DNA from: an uncultured Clostridia bacterium
GTDB lineage: Bacteria > Bacillota > Clostridia > Oscillospirales > Acutalibacteraceae
NCBI GenBank assembly: GCA_937902305.1
Contig: CALDHV010000104.1
Location: 1-8,980, forward strand
Direction: 5' to 3'
DNA length: 8,980 bases
A program made the position numbers and the translations under genes. A model generated the notes under the pieces. The model searched no databases and was not told where the DNA came from. It was given only the letters and a program-made list of their open reading frames with translations. Below, piece after piece: positions 1 to 6,847 of this stretch; the stretch's first letter is position 1, and the number at the start of each line of letters is the position of its first letter.

Positions 1-829
1 TACTGCCAGGTGTGGAAGTCGAATTCGTCGATCGTCACGCGACCCGACCGCGAACGGAAATCGTGCCGGTTGTCGCCCGTGCCGTCCGGCCCCGTGCCCG
101 TCACGCGGAAACGGATATACTGCGTCGCCCAGGGGGCATAGTAGTCGTCCCAGTACTGCGCGCCGTCCTCGATCGTCAGCAACGAGTTTTGAAGGCCAAA
201 CAGAAAAGCATTGCCGGCAGGAAGCGCCGGCTTGAGTACGCCTTCGCGCACAACCGTACCACCCGCATACGTCTGCTGGTTCACGGCCGCGACAAAGGTT
301 CCCGCCCCTTCTTTGGCCAGCCGCAGTCCTCCTTGCAGCACCACCGTCGTGTTCGTCTCGGCCGCCCCGGCGGGCACGTCGACCGCGTATTCGATCCACC
401 GCGAGGCAGTGAGTCGGCTCTCGAACAGGATTCCGCCGTCCACGGCTTTTGCGCTCACGCACGGAGGGAACTTCCAGCCGCGCACATCGCGCACCGCGCC
501 GGCGAAAAGGTTTTCCGGAGGAGGAGCGGCCTGTGCCTTCTGCGGCACGGCTTCGCCTTCCAGGCTCTTCGTCCCTTCCGGCACCTGGAACCGCAGGACC
601 TTGAGCCCGTCCGCCGAGCCGGGAAGTTCGGCGACCGTCAGTTTCGTCCGGACGCCCTTCGCGTCCGTCGCCGTGACCGCATAGGAACTCTCGCGCGGAA
701 TCCCGGCCAGCCGTTCGAGCTTTACCGGCGACAGTTCGACCTCGCAAGGGACATCCGTCGGCGAACTCGCGGACCACTCAAGGGGAAAAGTCGCGCCGAG
801 CGCCGCCAGCAGGACGCAGAACAGCATTG
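1..829 (-). CDS. Secreted protein with autotransporter-type beta-strand repeat, partial (3' end outside window)
   Basis: The minus-strand frame (codons ending at positions divisible by 3) has no stop from 1244 to the left edge, and this is its downstream part. It may begin at the ATG at 827 with a hydrophobic stretch ending LLAALGA, which looks like the end of a signal peptide, followed by a domain starting TFPLEWSASSPTDVPCEVEL. After a Pro/Ala-rich linker and a module starting ENLFAGAVRDVRGW comes a segment at 332-228 matching the autotransporter-associated beta-strand repeat pattern (GxGTF...TYAGGTVVREGVLKP; family PF12951/TIGR02601). An acidic, aromatic stretch (IEDGAQYWDDYY) follows. Large surface proteins of this style are typical of Kiritimatiellia and other Verrucomicrobiota; that assignment is inference. 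The 3' end is missing. Function is unknown; a cell-surface or exported role is likely. Its own true start is uncertain because the frame is fused to the CvpA-like gene upstream. Confidence 0.6.
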
Positions 830-842
830 CCAGCCATACGAT
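783..842. other. Probable left chimera junction
   Basis: Between these positions the minus-strand reading frame changes character without a stop. Upstream (higher coordinates) it is a CvpA-like membrane protein preceded by Firmicutes genes. Downstream it is an exported protein with an autotransporter-type repeat. The seam falls in a hydrophobic stretch (LFCVLLAALGA) that could serve either as a CvpA membrane helix or as a signal peptide core, so the exact joining base cannot be fixed by eye. Confidence 0.55.
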
Positions 843-1244
843 CTGCAAAAACGGCACATACAGCGGCTCGACTGCATTTTCCATCAGTCCGTCCACCAGA
901 TCGTCACCGTAGCGATCGACCAGGCTTTCGTTGAGAGATTTACCGCCGTCAGACAGAAAGCGGTTGAGAAAATTTGGCAAAAAGCCCTCGATATGTCCCA
1001 GCCCCTCATCCAATGAGTCGTTGCCGACCGATTTGATCCCCTCGGTGATGGCGGTGCGCACCGTCGGCGCGACGGCATCGTTGTAGACCGACCGCGCCAG
1101 CGGCGCGGACAGCGCCGCGGAAAGCACGATTGACAGCAGAACGCACAGTGCAAGTGCCGCCGTGCGCAATAATCCCTTGCGCACGCCAATGACGATGCAC
1201 AGCACACCGATCAGTATGACAAGAATATCCAGCAAGATGCCCAT
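830..1244 (-). CDS. CvpA-family membrane protein, N-terminal part (truncated by junction)
   Basis: The start ATG at 1244 has a strong Shine-Dalgarno (AAAGGGGG, 1252-1259) seven bases upstream and lies 18 bp after the DUF5711 stop, so this is the last visible gene of the minus-strand operon. The N-terminus has two closely spaced hydrophobic helices (about residues 3-20 and 27-47) around an arginine/lysine turn (GVRKGLLRT), the usual start of CvpA-family proteins. A polar middle section with many Gly, Asp and Asn follows, then a third hydrophobic stretch near residue 130 (VPFLQIVWLAMLF). CvpA proteins are inner-membrane proteins of poorly defined role, linked to colicin V production and envelope stress in Escherichia coli. 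About 138 residues are seen; the usual last helix and conserved C-terminal tail are missing because the frame runs into unrelated sequence near 830. The family call rests on topology and N-terminal pattern, so it is moderately secure. Confidence 0.6.
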
Positions 1245-1262
1245 TTTACAACCCCCTTTAGG

Positions 1263-2456
1263 TTAGTCAATGGTATATGCCTGAATGGAATTGATGCCGA
1301 GAACGATCGCCCGGTCATTCGACAGCACCGCCTGCTGACCGTCGGCGTTGACGGCGGCGGATACGGGATTGCCTGTTTTTTCAAAACGGATGATCTGACT
1401 GTCCGTCAGCAGAAGAAAGCGATCGCCTTTGGCGGTCAGGTAACGGTACTCCCCGGCAAAATCTACCGATGCCGCGACCGTGTTGCCATCGGTGAGCAAC
1501 AGTGCCTTGCCGCCGTCCGTATCTCCGTATTCGCGCAACACCAGTGCGATGGAATGACTGCCGAAAGCACAGCTGAGCACCCTCTGCGTATTGACGGAAT
1601 AGGGGACTGTCGTGGCTTTGGATGGGTCAATGAACAATGCGCCGTCCTCTCCGACTGCCACCAGCTTGCCGTTATCAAAGTAAGCAAGCTTATACAGCAA
1701 CGCGCTGTCGGTGGTATAGGAATAGATCGCTTCCTTATTCGATGAGAGCGAGAAGACCTCGACGGTGCCGGTCAGCGTGCCGCCGGCGGTGTCGGTGCTG
1801 ATGAGCGCGACGGTGCTGCCGTTCGGCGAAAGAGCGACATCGGTCGCCAGTCGGGTGCGACTACGGGTGTAGAGAAGCTTTCCCTTGCGGTTGTAGACCG
1901 CCAGCTCGACGGAATAGCCCTGCCCGCCCTGCATCAGCACGGCAAATTGCCCCTTGCTGTTGAGTGCGACCGTCAGGACATCCTGCGTCATGGTCAGATC
2001 CAATAGCGTGGCGGAGCGGGTCAGCAGTTGGACGCGCTTGCTTCCCTGGGAAGCAAGCAGCGTATATTTGCCTGCGGTACGTACCAGCGGATCGGCAAAA
2101 ACGCAGGTGGTACGGTTGACCTCGCCGCCGTCTTTGTCATAAAAGATCACATGGCTGTCGTCCACCGTAACGATACAGTTGTCGGAGACGGCAATACGCG
2201 CGACGTTGGTGCCGGAAATGTCGATCGGGTATTCCCCGATACTGCCGCTCAATTCACTTTGCAGTTTTTCCGCCAGGGTTTTCGGGTTGACGACATCCCA
2301 GTACCGCCACGCCAAAAAGCCCAATACCAGCACGATGAGGAAGATCACAAGCCGGCGGATCGCCGTGCGCCGTGCCTTGCGGCGGTGACGCGCACGCGCC
2401 TCGTCGCGGGAGCGGGTCTCCTCCGCGGTAAATCCGCGGTCGTTATTCTTCGGCAT
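1263..2456 (-). CDS. DUF5711-type membrane-anchored beta-propeller-like protein
   Basis: This is a 397-residue protein. The chosen start (ATG at 2456) overlaps the truA stop by 14 bp and has AAAGGAG at 2467-2473. The same frame stays open upstream through truA, but that extension is only a shadow of truA. The N-terminus is highly charged (residues 1-35, many Arg/Lys and Asp/Glu), followed by one membrane helix at about 36-51 (VIFLIVLVLGFLAW). The rest is an outside-facing domain of repeated beta-strand segments such as NRKGKLLYTRS, VALSPNGSTVALIS and DNGKLVAVGEDGALF, resembling WD-like propeller blades. This architecture matches the DUF5711 family of Clostridia, whose function is unknown. It sits between truA and the CvpA-like gene, both in the same operon. 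A role in sensing or envelope assembly is possible but not shown. Confidence 0.7.
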   Translation of the reverse strand: MPKNNDRGFTAEETRSRDEARARHRRKARRTAIRRLVIFLIVLVLGFLAWRYWDVVNPKTLAEKLQSELSGSIGEYPIDISGTNVARIAVSDNCIVTVDDSHVIFYDKDGGEVNRTTCVFADPLVRTAGKYTLLASQGSKRVQLLTRSATLLDLTMTQDVLTVALNSKGQFAVLMQGGQGYSVELAVYNRKGKLLYTRSRTRLATDVALSPNGSTVALISTDTAGGTLTGTVEVFSLSSNKEAIYSYTTDSALLYKLAYFDNGKLVAVGEDGALFIDPSKATTVPYSVNTQRVLSCAFGSHSIALVLREYGDTDGGKALLLTDGNTVAASVDFAGEYRYLTAKGDRFLLLTDSQIIRFEKTGNPVSAAVNADGQQAVLSNDRAIVLGINSIQAYTID

Positions 2457-3213
2457 CCGTCTGCAGCTCCTTTCGGTCGTAGAATACATTTTGCAGGCAT
2501 AGCCCCACGGCGGGAGCGGTTGCTCCGGCTTTGGCGCGGTCGCCCTGCGCGAGAATGGCGGGAATGGCGTCTGCCGCCAGCCGCCCGTCGGCGATGTCCA
2601 GTATCGTGCCGACCATAATGCGTACCATATTATACAGAAATCCGTCCGCTTCGACGGTGAAAAGCACCATATCGCCGTGCCGCTCCACGCCGCAATGCCG
2701 CACGGTGCGTACGGTACTGCCCTGCACATCGCTGTCTGCAGAGCAGAATGCCGCGAAATCGTGCTTGCCGCAGAAATCGGCGGCGGCGCGGTCCAGCATC
2801 GGCACATCCAGCGGTCGGTTGCGGTGGTAAGCATAGCGGCTGTAGATCGGATGCCGCTGTGCACCGTTCCAGATGCGGTAGACATACCGCTTTCCCTGCG
2901 CCCGATAGCGCGGGTGGAAATCCGGCGCGACCGCCTCAACACCGTAAACGGCAATATCGCCGGGCAGGTGATAGTTGAGCGCACACAGAAGCTTATTACC
3001 GCGCAGAGGGCTGTCGGTGTCAAAGGTACAGCAGAACATATCGGCGTGGACACCGGCATCGGTGCGACTGCATCCGATCACGCCGGAACGGACGCCCGTG
3101 ACGGCTTGGATCGCGTCTTGCAAGGTCTCCTGCACGGTCGGCGCGTTGGGCTGTACCTGCCAGCCGTGGTAGGCGGTGCCGTCAAACCGCAAGGTCAGCA
3201 ATAATCGTTGCAT
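2443..3213 (-). CDS. truA: tRNA pseudouridine synthase A
   Basis: TruA converts uridines 38-40 in the anticodon stem-loop of many tRNAs to pseudouridine, which supports reading-frame maintenance. The 256-residue protein has the normal family length. The N-terminus MQRLLLTLRFDGTAYHGWQ is the TruA opening. The catalytic aspartate is Asp52 in SRTDAGVHA (residues 49-57). Further family motifs are RYVYRIWN and GFLYNMVRIMVGT near the C-terminus, the latter lining the active site. The start ATG at 3213 has GGGAGG (3221-3226) seven bases upstream and lies 13 bp after the ecfT stop; its 3' end overlaps the DUF5711 start. Placement directly after ecfT is the common Firmicutes arrangement. No key residue is missing. 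Confidence 0.97.
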   Translation of the reverse strand: MQRLLLTLRFDGTAYHGWQVQPNAPTVQETLQDAIQAVTGVRSGVIGCSRTDAGVHADMFCCTFDTDSPLRGNKLLCALNYHLPGDIAVYGVEAVAPDFHPRYRAQGKRYVYRIWNGAQRHPIYSRYAYHRNRPLDVPMLDRAAADFCGKHDFAAFCSADSDVQGSTVRTVRHCGVERHGDMVLFTVEADGFLYNMVRIMVGTILDIADGRLAADAIPAILAQGDRAKAGATAPAVGLCLQNVFYDRKELQTDAEE

Positions 3214-3226
3214 ACGGTCGCCTCCC

Positions 3227-4045
3227 TCAATGCAGGATCGAGCCGCAAAAGCGGTTGAGCAGTATCACGCCCGCCAGCATCAGCAGGCTGACCGCCAGCG
3301 TGAGCCAGTCGCGCCGTGCGGTGCGAAGTTGTTTCATCCGTGTGCGTCCCTCGCCGCCGCGATAGCAACGGCACTCCATCGCCGTGGCAAGGTCGTACGC
3401 CCGGCGGAAGGAGGAGACAAACAGCGGGATGAGAATGGGGATCAGCGCCTTGATGCGCTGGGTCAGCCTGCCGCTTTCAAGGTCGGCACCGCGTGCCTTT
3501 TGCGCGGACATAATCTTGTCGGTTTCCTCGATCAGCGTCGGAATAAACCGCAGGGCAATGGTCATCATCATCGCCAGATCGTGCGGGTCGATGTGTATCT
3601 TTTTCAGCGGTGACAGCAACGCCTCTATCGCGTCGGTCAGCGCCGTCGGGGTGGTCGTATAGGTGAGCAGGGAGCTGCCCGCGATCAGGCAGACGATCCG
3701 TGCCGCGATAAAGACGGCGGTGCGCACCCCTTTGGTCGTGATATGGAATATCCACAAATCCAGTAGCGGCTCGCCGCCGGTGACATAGAACATATTCAGC
3801 ACGGCGGTGAACGCGATCAGCACGAGGATGGGACGCACGCTCCGCCACAGCAGACGAACCGGCAGGCGGGAGAGCGCAACCGCCACGCCGAGATACAGCA
3901 CGGCGGCACCCAAACCGACCCAATTCTGCGGCACGAATACGATGACGAGGAAAAGTAGCGTCAGCACCAGCTTCATCCGCGGGTCGAGGCGGTGCAAAAA
4001 CGAGTTGCCGGGAAAATATTGCCCGATGGTGATGTCGGTCAGCAC
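3227..4045 (-). CDS. ecfT: ECF transporter transmembrane component EcfT
   Basis: EcfT is the membrane scaffold of energy-coupling factor importers; it connects the two ATPases to a substrate-binding S component for a vitamin or metal. The 272-residue product has several hydrophobic helices and the family start (FLHRLDPRMKL near residue 16). The first coupling motif is canonical (AQKARG, residues 181-186). The second reads AMECRCY (222-228), where many family members have Ala-Arg-Gly; this variation is seen in place, not a frameshift. A final helix (about 248-265) and a short tail end the protein. Translation starts at GTG (4045), which overlaps the ecfA2 stop by 7 bp. Its Shine-Dalgarno GGGAGGTGA (4052-4060) lies inside ecfA2, so the two are probably translationally coupled. 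No S-component gene lies nearby, which suits a module shared by several unlinked S proteins. Confidence 0.95.
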   Translation of the reverse strand: MLTDITIGQYFPGNSFLHRLDPRMKLVLTLLFLVIVFVPQNWVGLGAAVLYLGVAVALSRLPVRLLWRSVRPILVLIAFTAVLNMFYVTGGEPLLDLWIFHITTKGVRTAVFIAARIVCLIAGSSLLTYTTTPTALTDAIEALLSPLKKIHIDPHDLAMMMTIALRFIPTLIEETDKIMSAQKARGADLESGRLTQRIKALIPILIPLFVSSFRRAYDLATAMECRCYRGGEGRTRMKQLRTARRDWLTLAVSLLMLAGVILLNRFCGSILH

Positions 4046-4902
4046 GGCGCGTCACCTCCCATCAGCGGGAGCAGTCGCCGCACCGCCTGCTCGACGGTAT
4101 ACACGTCGGTGCCGATGTCGATGCCGCGCTCGCGCAACAGCATCATCACCTTGGTCACCGCCGGAACGGTCAGTCCCATCGCTTCCAGCTCGTCGGCACG
4201 GGAAAACACCCGCTCCACGGTGTCCAGCATCGCCGGTGTGCCGTGATCCATCACCAGCACCCGGTCAGCGACTGCCGCGACATCCTCCATACTGTGCGAA
4301 ACCAGCAGAACGGTCGTCTGCCGTTCGGCGCGGTAGCGGCGGATCATTTCCAGCACCCGGTCGCGTCCGCGCGGGTCAAGCCCGGCGGTCGGCTCATCGA
4401 GAATGAGTATCTCAGGCTCCATCGCCATTACACCGGCGATGGCGGCGCGTCGCTTTTCTCCGCCGGAGAGGTCGAACGGCGATTTTTCCAACAGCGCCTC
4501 GTCCAGTCCGACCAGCGTGGCGGCATCCGCCACGCGGCGGTGACATTCCTCCTCCGGCAAGCCCATATTGTGCGGACCGAAGGCAATATCTTTATACACG
4601 GTTTCTTCAAATAACTGATATTCGGGATATTGAAACACCATTCCGACACGAAAACGGATGGCGCGGATGTTTTTCGGATTTTCCCATATATCCCTGCCGT
4701 CCAGCAGGACGGTGCCGGAAACGGGGCGCAACAACCCGTTGAGATGCTGTACCAGCGTTGATTTGCCCGAGCCGGTATGCCCGATGATGCCGAGTAGCTC
4801 TCCCGGCACGGTGGAAAATGACACATCGCGGATCGCGTGCTTTTCAAGTGGCGAGCCGCTCGCGTAGGTATAGCTGATGTTTTGCAGTTCCAGGGTCGCC
4901 AC
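4039..4902 (-). CDS. ecfA2: ECF transporter ATPase EcfA2
   Basis: This is the second ABC ATPase of the ECF importer; it pairs with EcfA1 to power uptake. All ABC elements are visible in its 287 residues: Walker A GHTGSGKST (41-49), Q-loop Gln91 (VFQYPEYQLF), signature LSGGE (145-149), Walker B ILILDE with catalytic Glu170, D-loop GLD and switch His203. The signature ends GGEKRR rather than GGQ, a common EcfA2-side trait. The C-terminal extension (about residues 215-287) is typical of EcfA proteins. The start is GTG at 4902, supported by GAAAGGAAG (4911-4919) eight bases upstream; no better ATG lies nearby. It is separated by 32 bp from ecfA1 and overlaps ecfT. It is called A2 rather than A1 by gene order and signature; that split is slightly less sure than the family. 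Confidence 0.93.
   Translation of the reverse strand: MATLELQNISYTYASGSPLEKHAIRDVSFSTVPGELLGIIGHTGSGKSTLVQHLNGLLRPVSGTVLLDGRDIWENPKNIRAIRFRVGMVFQYPEYQLFEETVYKDIAFGPHNMGLPEEECHRRVADAATLVGLDEALLEKSPFDLSGGEKRRAAIAGVMAMEPEILILDEPTAGLDPRGRDRVLEMIRRYRAERQTTVLLVSHSMEDVAAVADRVLVMDHGTPAMLDTVERVFSRADELEAMGLTVPAVTKVMMLLRERGIDIGTDVYTVEQAVRRLLPLMGGDAPC
4052..4060 (-). promoter_or_regulatory. Ribosome binding site for ecfT, inside ecfA2
   Basis: The minus strand reads GGGAGGTGA six bases before the GTG start of ecfT. It also encodes the last residues of EcfA2 (Met-Gly-Gly-Asp), and the ecfA2 stop overlaps the ecfT start, so ribosomes ending ecfA2 can reinitiate. Confidence 0.8.
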
Positions 4903-4910
4903 GGCTCACA

Positions 4911-4919
4911 CTTCCTTTC
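4911..4919 (-). promoter_or_regulatory. Ribosome binding site deciding the GTG start of ecfA2
   Basis: On the minus strand this reads GAAAGGAAG, eight bases before a GTG codon at 4902. The first codons (GTG GCG ACC CTG GAA CTG) open the usual ABC beta strand, so GTG is taken as the real start. Confidence 0.75.
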
Positions 4920-4934
4920 AGTCGTTTTTTGCTA

Positions 4935-5789
4935 TCAATGTCGTATTTTCTGCGCGATGGCGTCTGCACATTCCTCCGGGGTCAGCACGGTGTCGGGCAG
5001 GTCGATCCCCGCCTCCCGCAAAGCGGCACACAGCGCGGTCGGTTGCGGAACATCCAGTCCGACGGCGCGTAGCGCATCCTGCTGTGCAAAGACCTGCCGC
5101 GGTGTGCCGTCGGTCAGGATCTTGCCGTCGTCGATGACGACCACCCGGTCAGCGGCGGCGGCCTCGTTCATATAGTGCGTGATGAGCACGACCGTCATAC
5201 CCTGCTCCCGGTTTAGGCGGCTGACCGTTTCCAGTACCTCGCGCCGTCCCTGCGGGTCAAGCATCGCGGTCGGTTCATCGAGGACGATGCAATCTGGCTT
5301 CATCGCCAGCACGCCGGCGATGGCGATGCGTTGCTTCTGCCCGCCGGAGAGCTTGTGCGGGGAGTGAGAGCGGTAATCCCACATATCCACCGCCCGCAGG
5401 GCGTCCTCGACGCGGTTGCGTATTTCCTGCGGCGGGACGCCGAGATTTTCCGGCCCGAATGCCACATCCTCCTCCACGACGGTGGACACAAGCTGATTAT
5501 CGGGGTTTTGCAACACCATGCCCACCAGCCGCCGCACATCGTATAGGTTCTTTTCGTCGGCGGTATCCATATCCTCCACCAGCATTTTGCCGCCGGTGGG
5601 GAGTAGCAGGGCATTGAAATGCTTTGCCAGCGTCGATTTGCCCGAGCCGTTGTGCCCGAGCAAGGCGACGAAGCTCCCTTTTTCGATGGTGAGATCGACC
5701 CCGCGCAGAACGGCGTGCGGTTGCATATCGGCGGGCACATTGTCCGCGGCGTATTCAAAATGAAGCTTCTGCGCTGTCAGCATCGGCAT
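4935..5789 (-). CDS. ecfA1: ECF transporter ATPase EcfA1
   Basis: This is the first ABC ATPase of the ECF importer, acting at the inner face of the membrane with EcfA2 and EcfT. The 284 residues show Walker A GHNGSGKST (45-53), Q-loop Gln94 (VLQNPDNQLVSTVVEEDVAFGP, shortened here to its function: the EcfA1-type Q-loop with NPDNQ), signature LSGGQ (147-151), Walker B with Asp171-Glu172, D-loop AMLD and switch His205. The NPDNQ and VEEDVAFGPEN segments are typical of EcfA1. The start ATG at 5789 has a full GGAGGTGA (5796-5803) six bases upstream; a second in-frame ATG at 5783 is less well placed. It follows the methyltransferase stop by 25 bp, so it belongs to the same transcript. Nothing is missing. 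Confidence 0.95.
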   Translation of the reverse strand: MPMLTAQKLHFEYAADNVPADMQPHAVLRGVDLTIEKGSFVALLGHNGSGKSTLAKHFNALLLPTGGKMLVEDMDTADEKNLYDVRRLVGMVLQNPDNQLVSTVVEEDVAFGPENLGVPPQEIRNRVEDALRAVDMWDYRSHSPHKLSGGQKQRIAIAGVLAMKPDCIVLDEPTAMLDPQGRREVLETVSRLNREQGMTVVLITHYMNEAAAADRVVVIDDGKILTDGTPRQVFAQQDALRAVGLDVPQPTALCAALREAGIDLPDTVLTPEECADAIAQKIRH

Positions 5790-5814
5790 ACGCTCTCACC
5801 TCCGTTTTCAGTAA

Positions 5815-6117
5815 TCAGTCGGCATACCACGCGGCGGTCGCGCCGCACGGCAATGACAGCCCGCTGTCGGTGACGGGCAGTCCGATCTCGTCTGCCGTCA
5901 GTTGTCCGCCGATTCCCTTAGGCATCAGCGAGCCGAGAACATATTGCATCACCGACGGGGAAAGTCCCGTGGTGTAGGAATTGATGAGGAAAAACAGCGG
6001 CGTGTCGGACAACAGCTTCACGCAGTCAGCGACTAACGGGAAGATCTGCTCCTCCAGCTTCCACACCTCACCGCCCGGCCCGCGCCCGTAGGAGGGCGGG
6101 TCCATCAGGATGCCGTC
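5815..6117 (-). CDS. Class I SAM-dependent methyltransferase, C-terminal fragment
   Basis: About 100 C-terminal residues of a class I methyltransferase related to the RlmI/RlmL-type group (PF10672-like). The motif IV loop is intact (DPPSYGRGPGGEVWKLEE), where Asp-Pro-Pro-Ser/Tyr normally holds the target base. FFLINSYTTGLSPSVMQ and the closing LPCGATAAWYAD also match methyltransferases that sit near ecf genes in Clostridia. The substrate is probably RNA, by family resemblance only. The SAM-binding part (motifs I to III) is absent: upstream of the Asp-Gly-Ile-Leu stretch at 6106-6117 the frame belongs to an unrelated secreted protein. The stop (TGA, 5815-5817) is 25 bp before ecfA1. It is a broken gene in this window, most likely because of the contig join rather than decay. 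Confidence 0.75.
   Translation of the reverse strand, partial: DGILMDPPSYGRGPGGEVWKLEEQIFPLVADCVKLLSDTPLFFLINSYTTGLSPSVMQYVLGSLMPKGIGGQLTADEIGLPVTDSGLSLPCGATAAWYAD
6106..6117. other. Probable right chimera junction (microhomology)
   Basis: The minus strand here encodes Asp-Gly-Ile-Leu (GACGGCATCCTG). In clostridial methyltransferases a similar stretch (Tyr-Asp-Gly-Ile-Ile/Leu) precedes Asp-Pro-Pro-Ser. In Bacteroidota glycosidase-like proteins Asn-Thr-His-Asp-Gly-Ile-Leu occurs in the N-terminal region. A shared run of about 12 bases would explain an in-frame switch between the two. The family comparison is from memory, not a search. Confidence 0.6.
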
Positions 6118-6285
6118 GTGGGTGTTGTGGTCTATGGTCCAGACGGCAAGGCGGAAGGCGCTGTCGATAAGCGGGTTGGAAGTCTTCAGGCTTTGAGCCT
6201 TGGCGGAGGGTGCGACAAAGAGGAGGCTGGCGAAAACAACGGCTGCCAAGATATGGGGACGATGAGCACGATTACTGGACTTCAT
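6106..6285 (-). CDS. Secreted glycosidase-like protein, N-terminal fragment (truncated by junction)
   Basis: The minus-strand frame starts at ATG 6285 (an upstream in-frame ATG at 6303 is possible) and opens with a clear signal peptide: KSSNRAHRP, a hydrophobic core (HILAAVVFASLLFVAP) and a cleavage site after Ala-Lys-Ala before Gln31. The mature start LKTSNPLIDSAFRLAVWTID resembles the N-terminal region of Bacteroidota secreted glycosidase/glycogen-debranching-like proteins, which begin with a helix of the type NPLxDxAFRxA. No Shine-Dalgarno precedes the start, as is usual in Bacteroidota. Only 60 residues remain before the frame enters the methyltransferase. It would be divergent from rplM, with 1.35 kb between. 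The enzyme family is a tentative call; the export signal is clear. Confidence 0.5.
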
Positions 6286-6531
6286 AACGATAGCGTTTAG
6301 CATTTGGAGATGTAACGTGAAAAATCGGCCTTTAGTATGGGGCTGATGATATTTTCGGAGGCGCACTCTCGGCATGGGGAAAGCTTCGTTCTCCTCTCCC
6401 TTTGCTCTATGGGATGGGGCACGGGAAATGGGGAAAAAGAGGAGCGGCTCCACGCACTTTCGGCGAGACTGAGGCGGCTCTTTGAAGAAAGGACGGAGCG
6501 AAAAAAGCCGGCTTGCGAGGCTGAGACAAGC

Positions 6532-6684
6532 CCAATTGTACAATTGTACAATTGTACATGGGATAATTTCTGCAGAAAGTATGCTTATTATAATAATAAT
6601 ATATTAATAATTCATATTATTCATATATTATAGCTGTATCTGTACACAAACTTACGATGTACAAATGTACAATTGTACAATTGG
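6532..6684. repeat. TGTACA boxes forming a 28-bp inverted repeat around an AT-rich core
   Basis: Two arrays, at 6537-6558 and 6658-6679, each contain three TGTACA palindromes spaced exactly 8 bp apart. The outer 28 bases (6532-6559) are the reverse complement of 6657-6684 with one mismatch. Between them lie 97 bases that are almost only A and T around 6585-6632, including the palindrome TTATTATAATAA (6585-6596), plus one more TGTACA at 6641. It could be a small inverted-repeat element (MITE-like), a cluster of binding sites for a dimeric regulator, or a cruciform-forming spacer. No flanking target duplication was seen. Confidence 0.75.
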
Positions 6685-6721
6685 ACTGCTATATAGTGGA
6701 AATCAATTAGATAAACATGAA

Positions 6722-6759
6722 AAATCCCGTGTACAATTCAGAAATCCCATGTACAATTC
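6722..6759 (+). repeat. Two direct repeats containing TGTACA, 20-bp period
   Basis: AAATCCCGTGTACAATTC (6722-6739) recurs as AAATCCCATGTACAATTC (6742-6759), 17 of 18 bases identical. Each carries the TGTACAAT unit found in the arrays just upstream, but with a different flank (AAATCCC), so they extend the same box cluster in a second format. The 20-bp period is close to two turns of B-DNA, compatible with binding sites on one face. Confidence 0.7.
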
Positions 6760-6847
6760 GTCCCGAAAGGCTTTTCGAGAAGCCTCAAACCCTACGCGAA
6801 AAACGTAAAAAGCCATGCAAAAAAATGCTTTCCGTGTTCAAAAAAAA

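Noticed and set aside
12..1016. Long plus-strand frame of 334 codons
   Set aside because: It is codon-for-codon antisense to the open minus-strand frame and is full of Arg/His/Pro runs typical of an antisense shadow in GC-rich DNA; it matches no family.
2028..2618. Plus-strand frame of 196 codons across the DUF5711/truA boundary
   Set aside because: Antisense shadow without ribosome site or recognisable motifs.
2457..3059. Upstream extension of the DUF5711 frame to 598 residues
   Set aside because: This part overlaps truA in another frame and has shadow-like composition; the ATG at 2456 with its own ribosome site starts a family-length protein.
6286..6543. Upstream extension of the secreted-protein frame
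   Set aside because: The extension has random composition and would bury the signal peptide inside the protein; the start at 6285 (or 6303) is better.
6585..6632. AT-rich core as a replication origin
   Set aside because: No DnaA-box-like sequences or initiator gene nearby; AT-richness alone is not enough.
6532..6759. CRISPR array
   Set aside because: Repeat units are 8 bp without spacers, and the 20-bp direct repeats have no unique spacers of CRISPR length; no cas genes are present.
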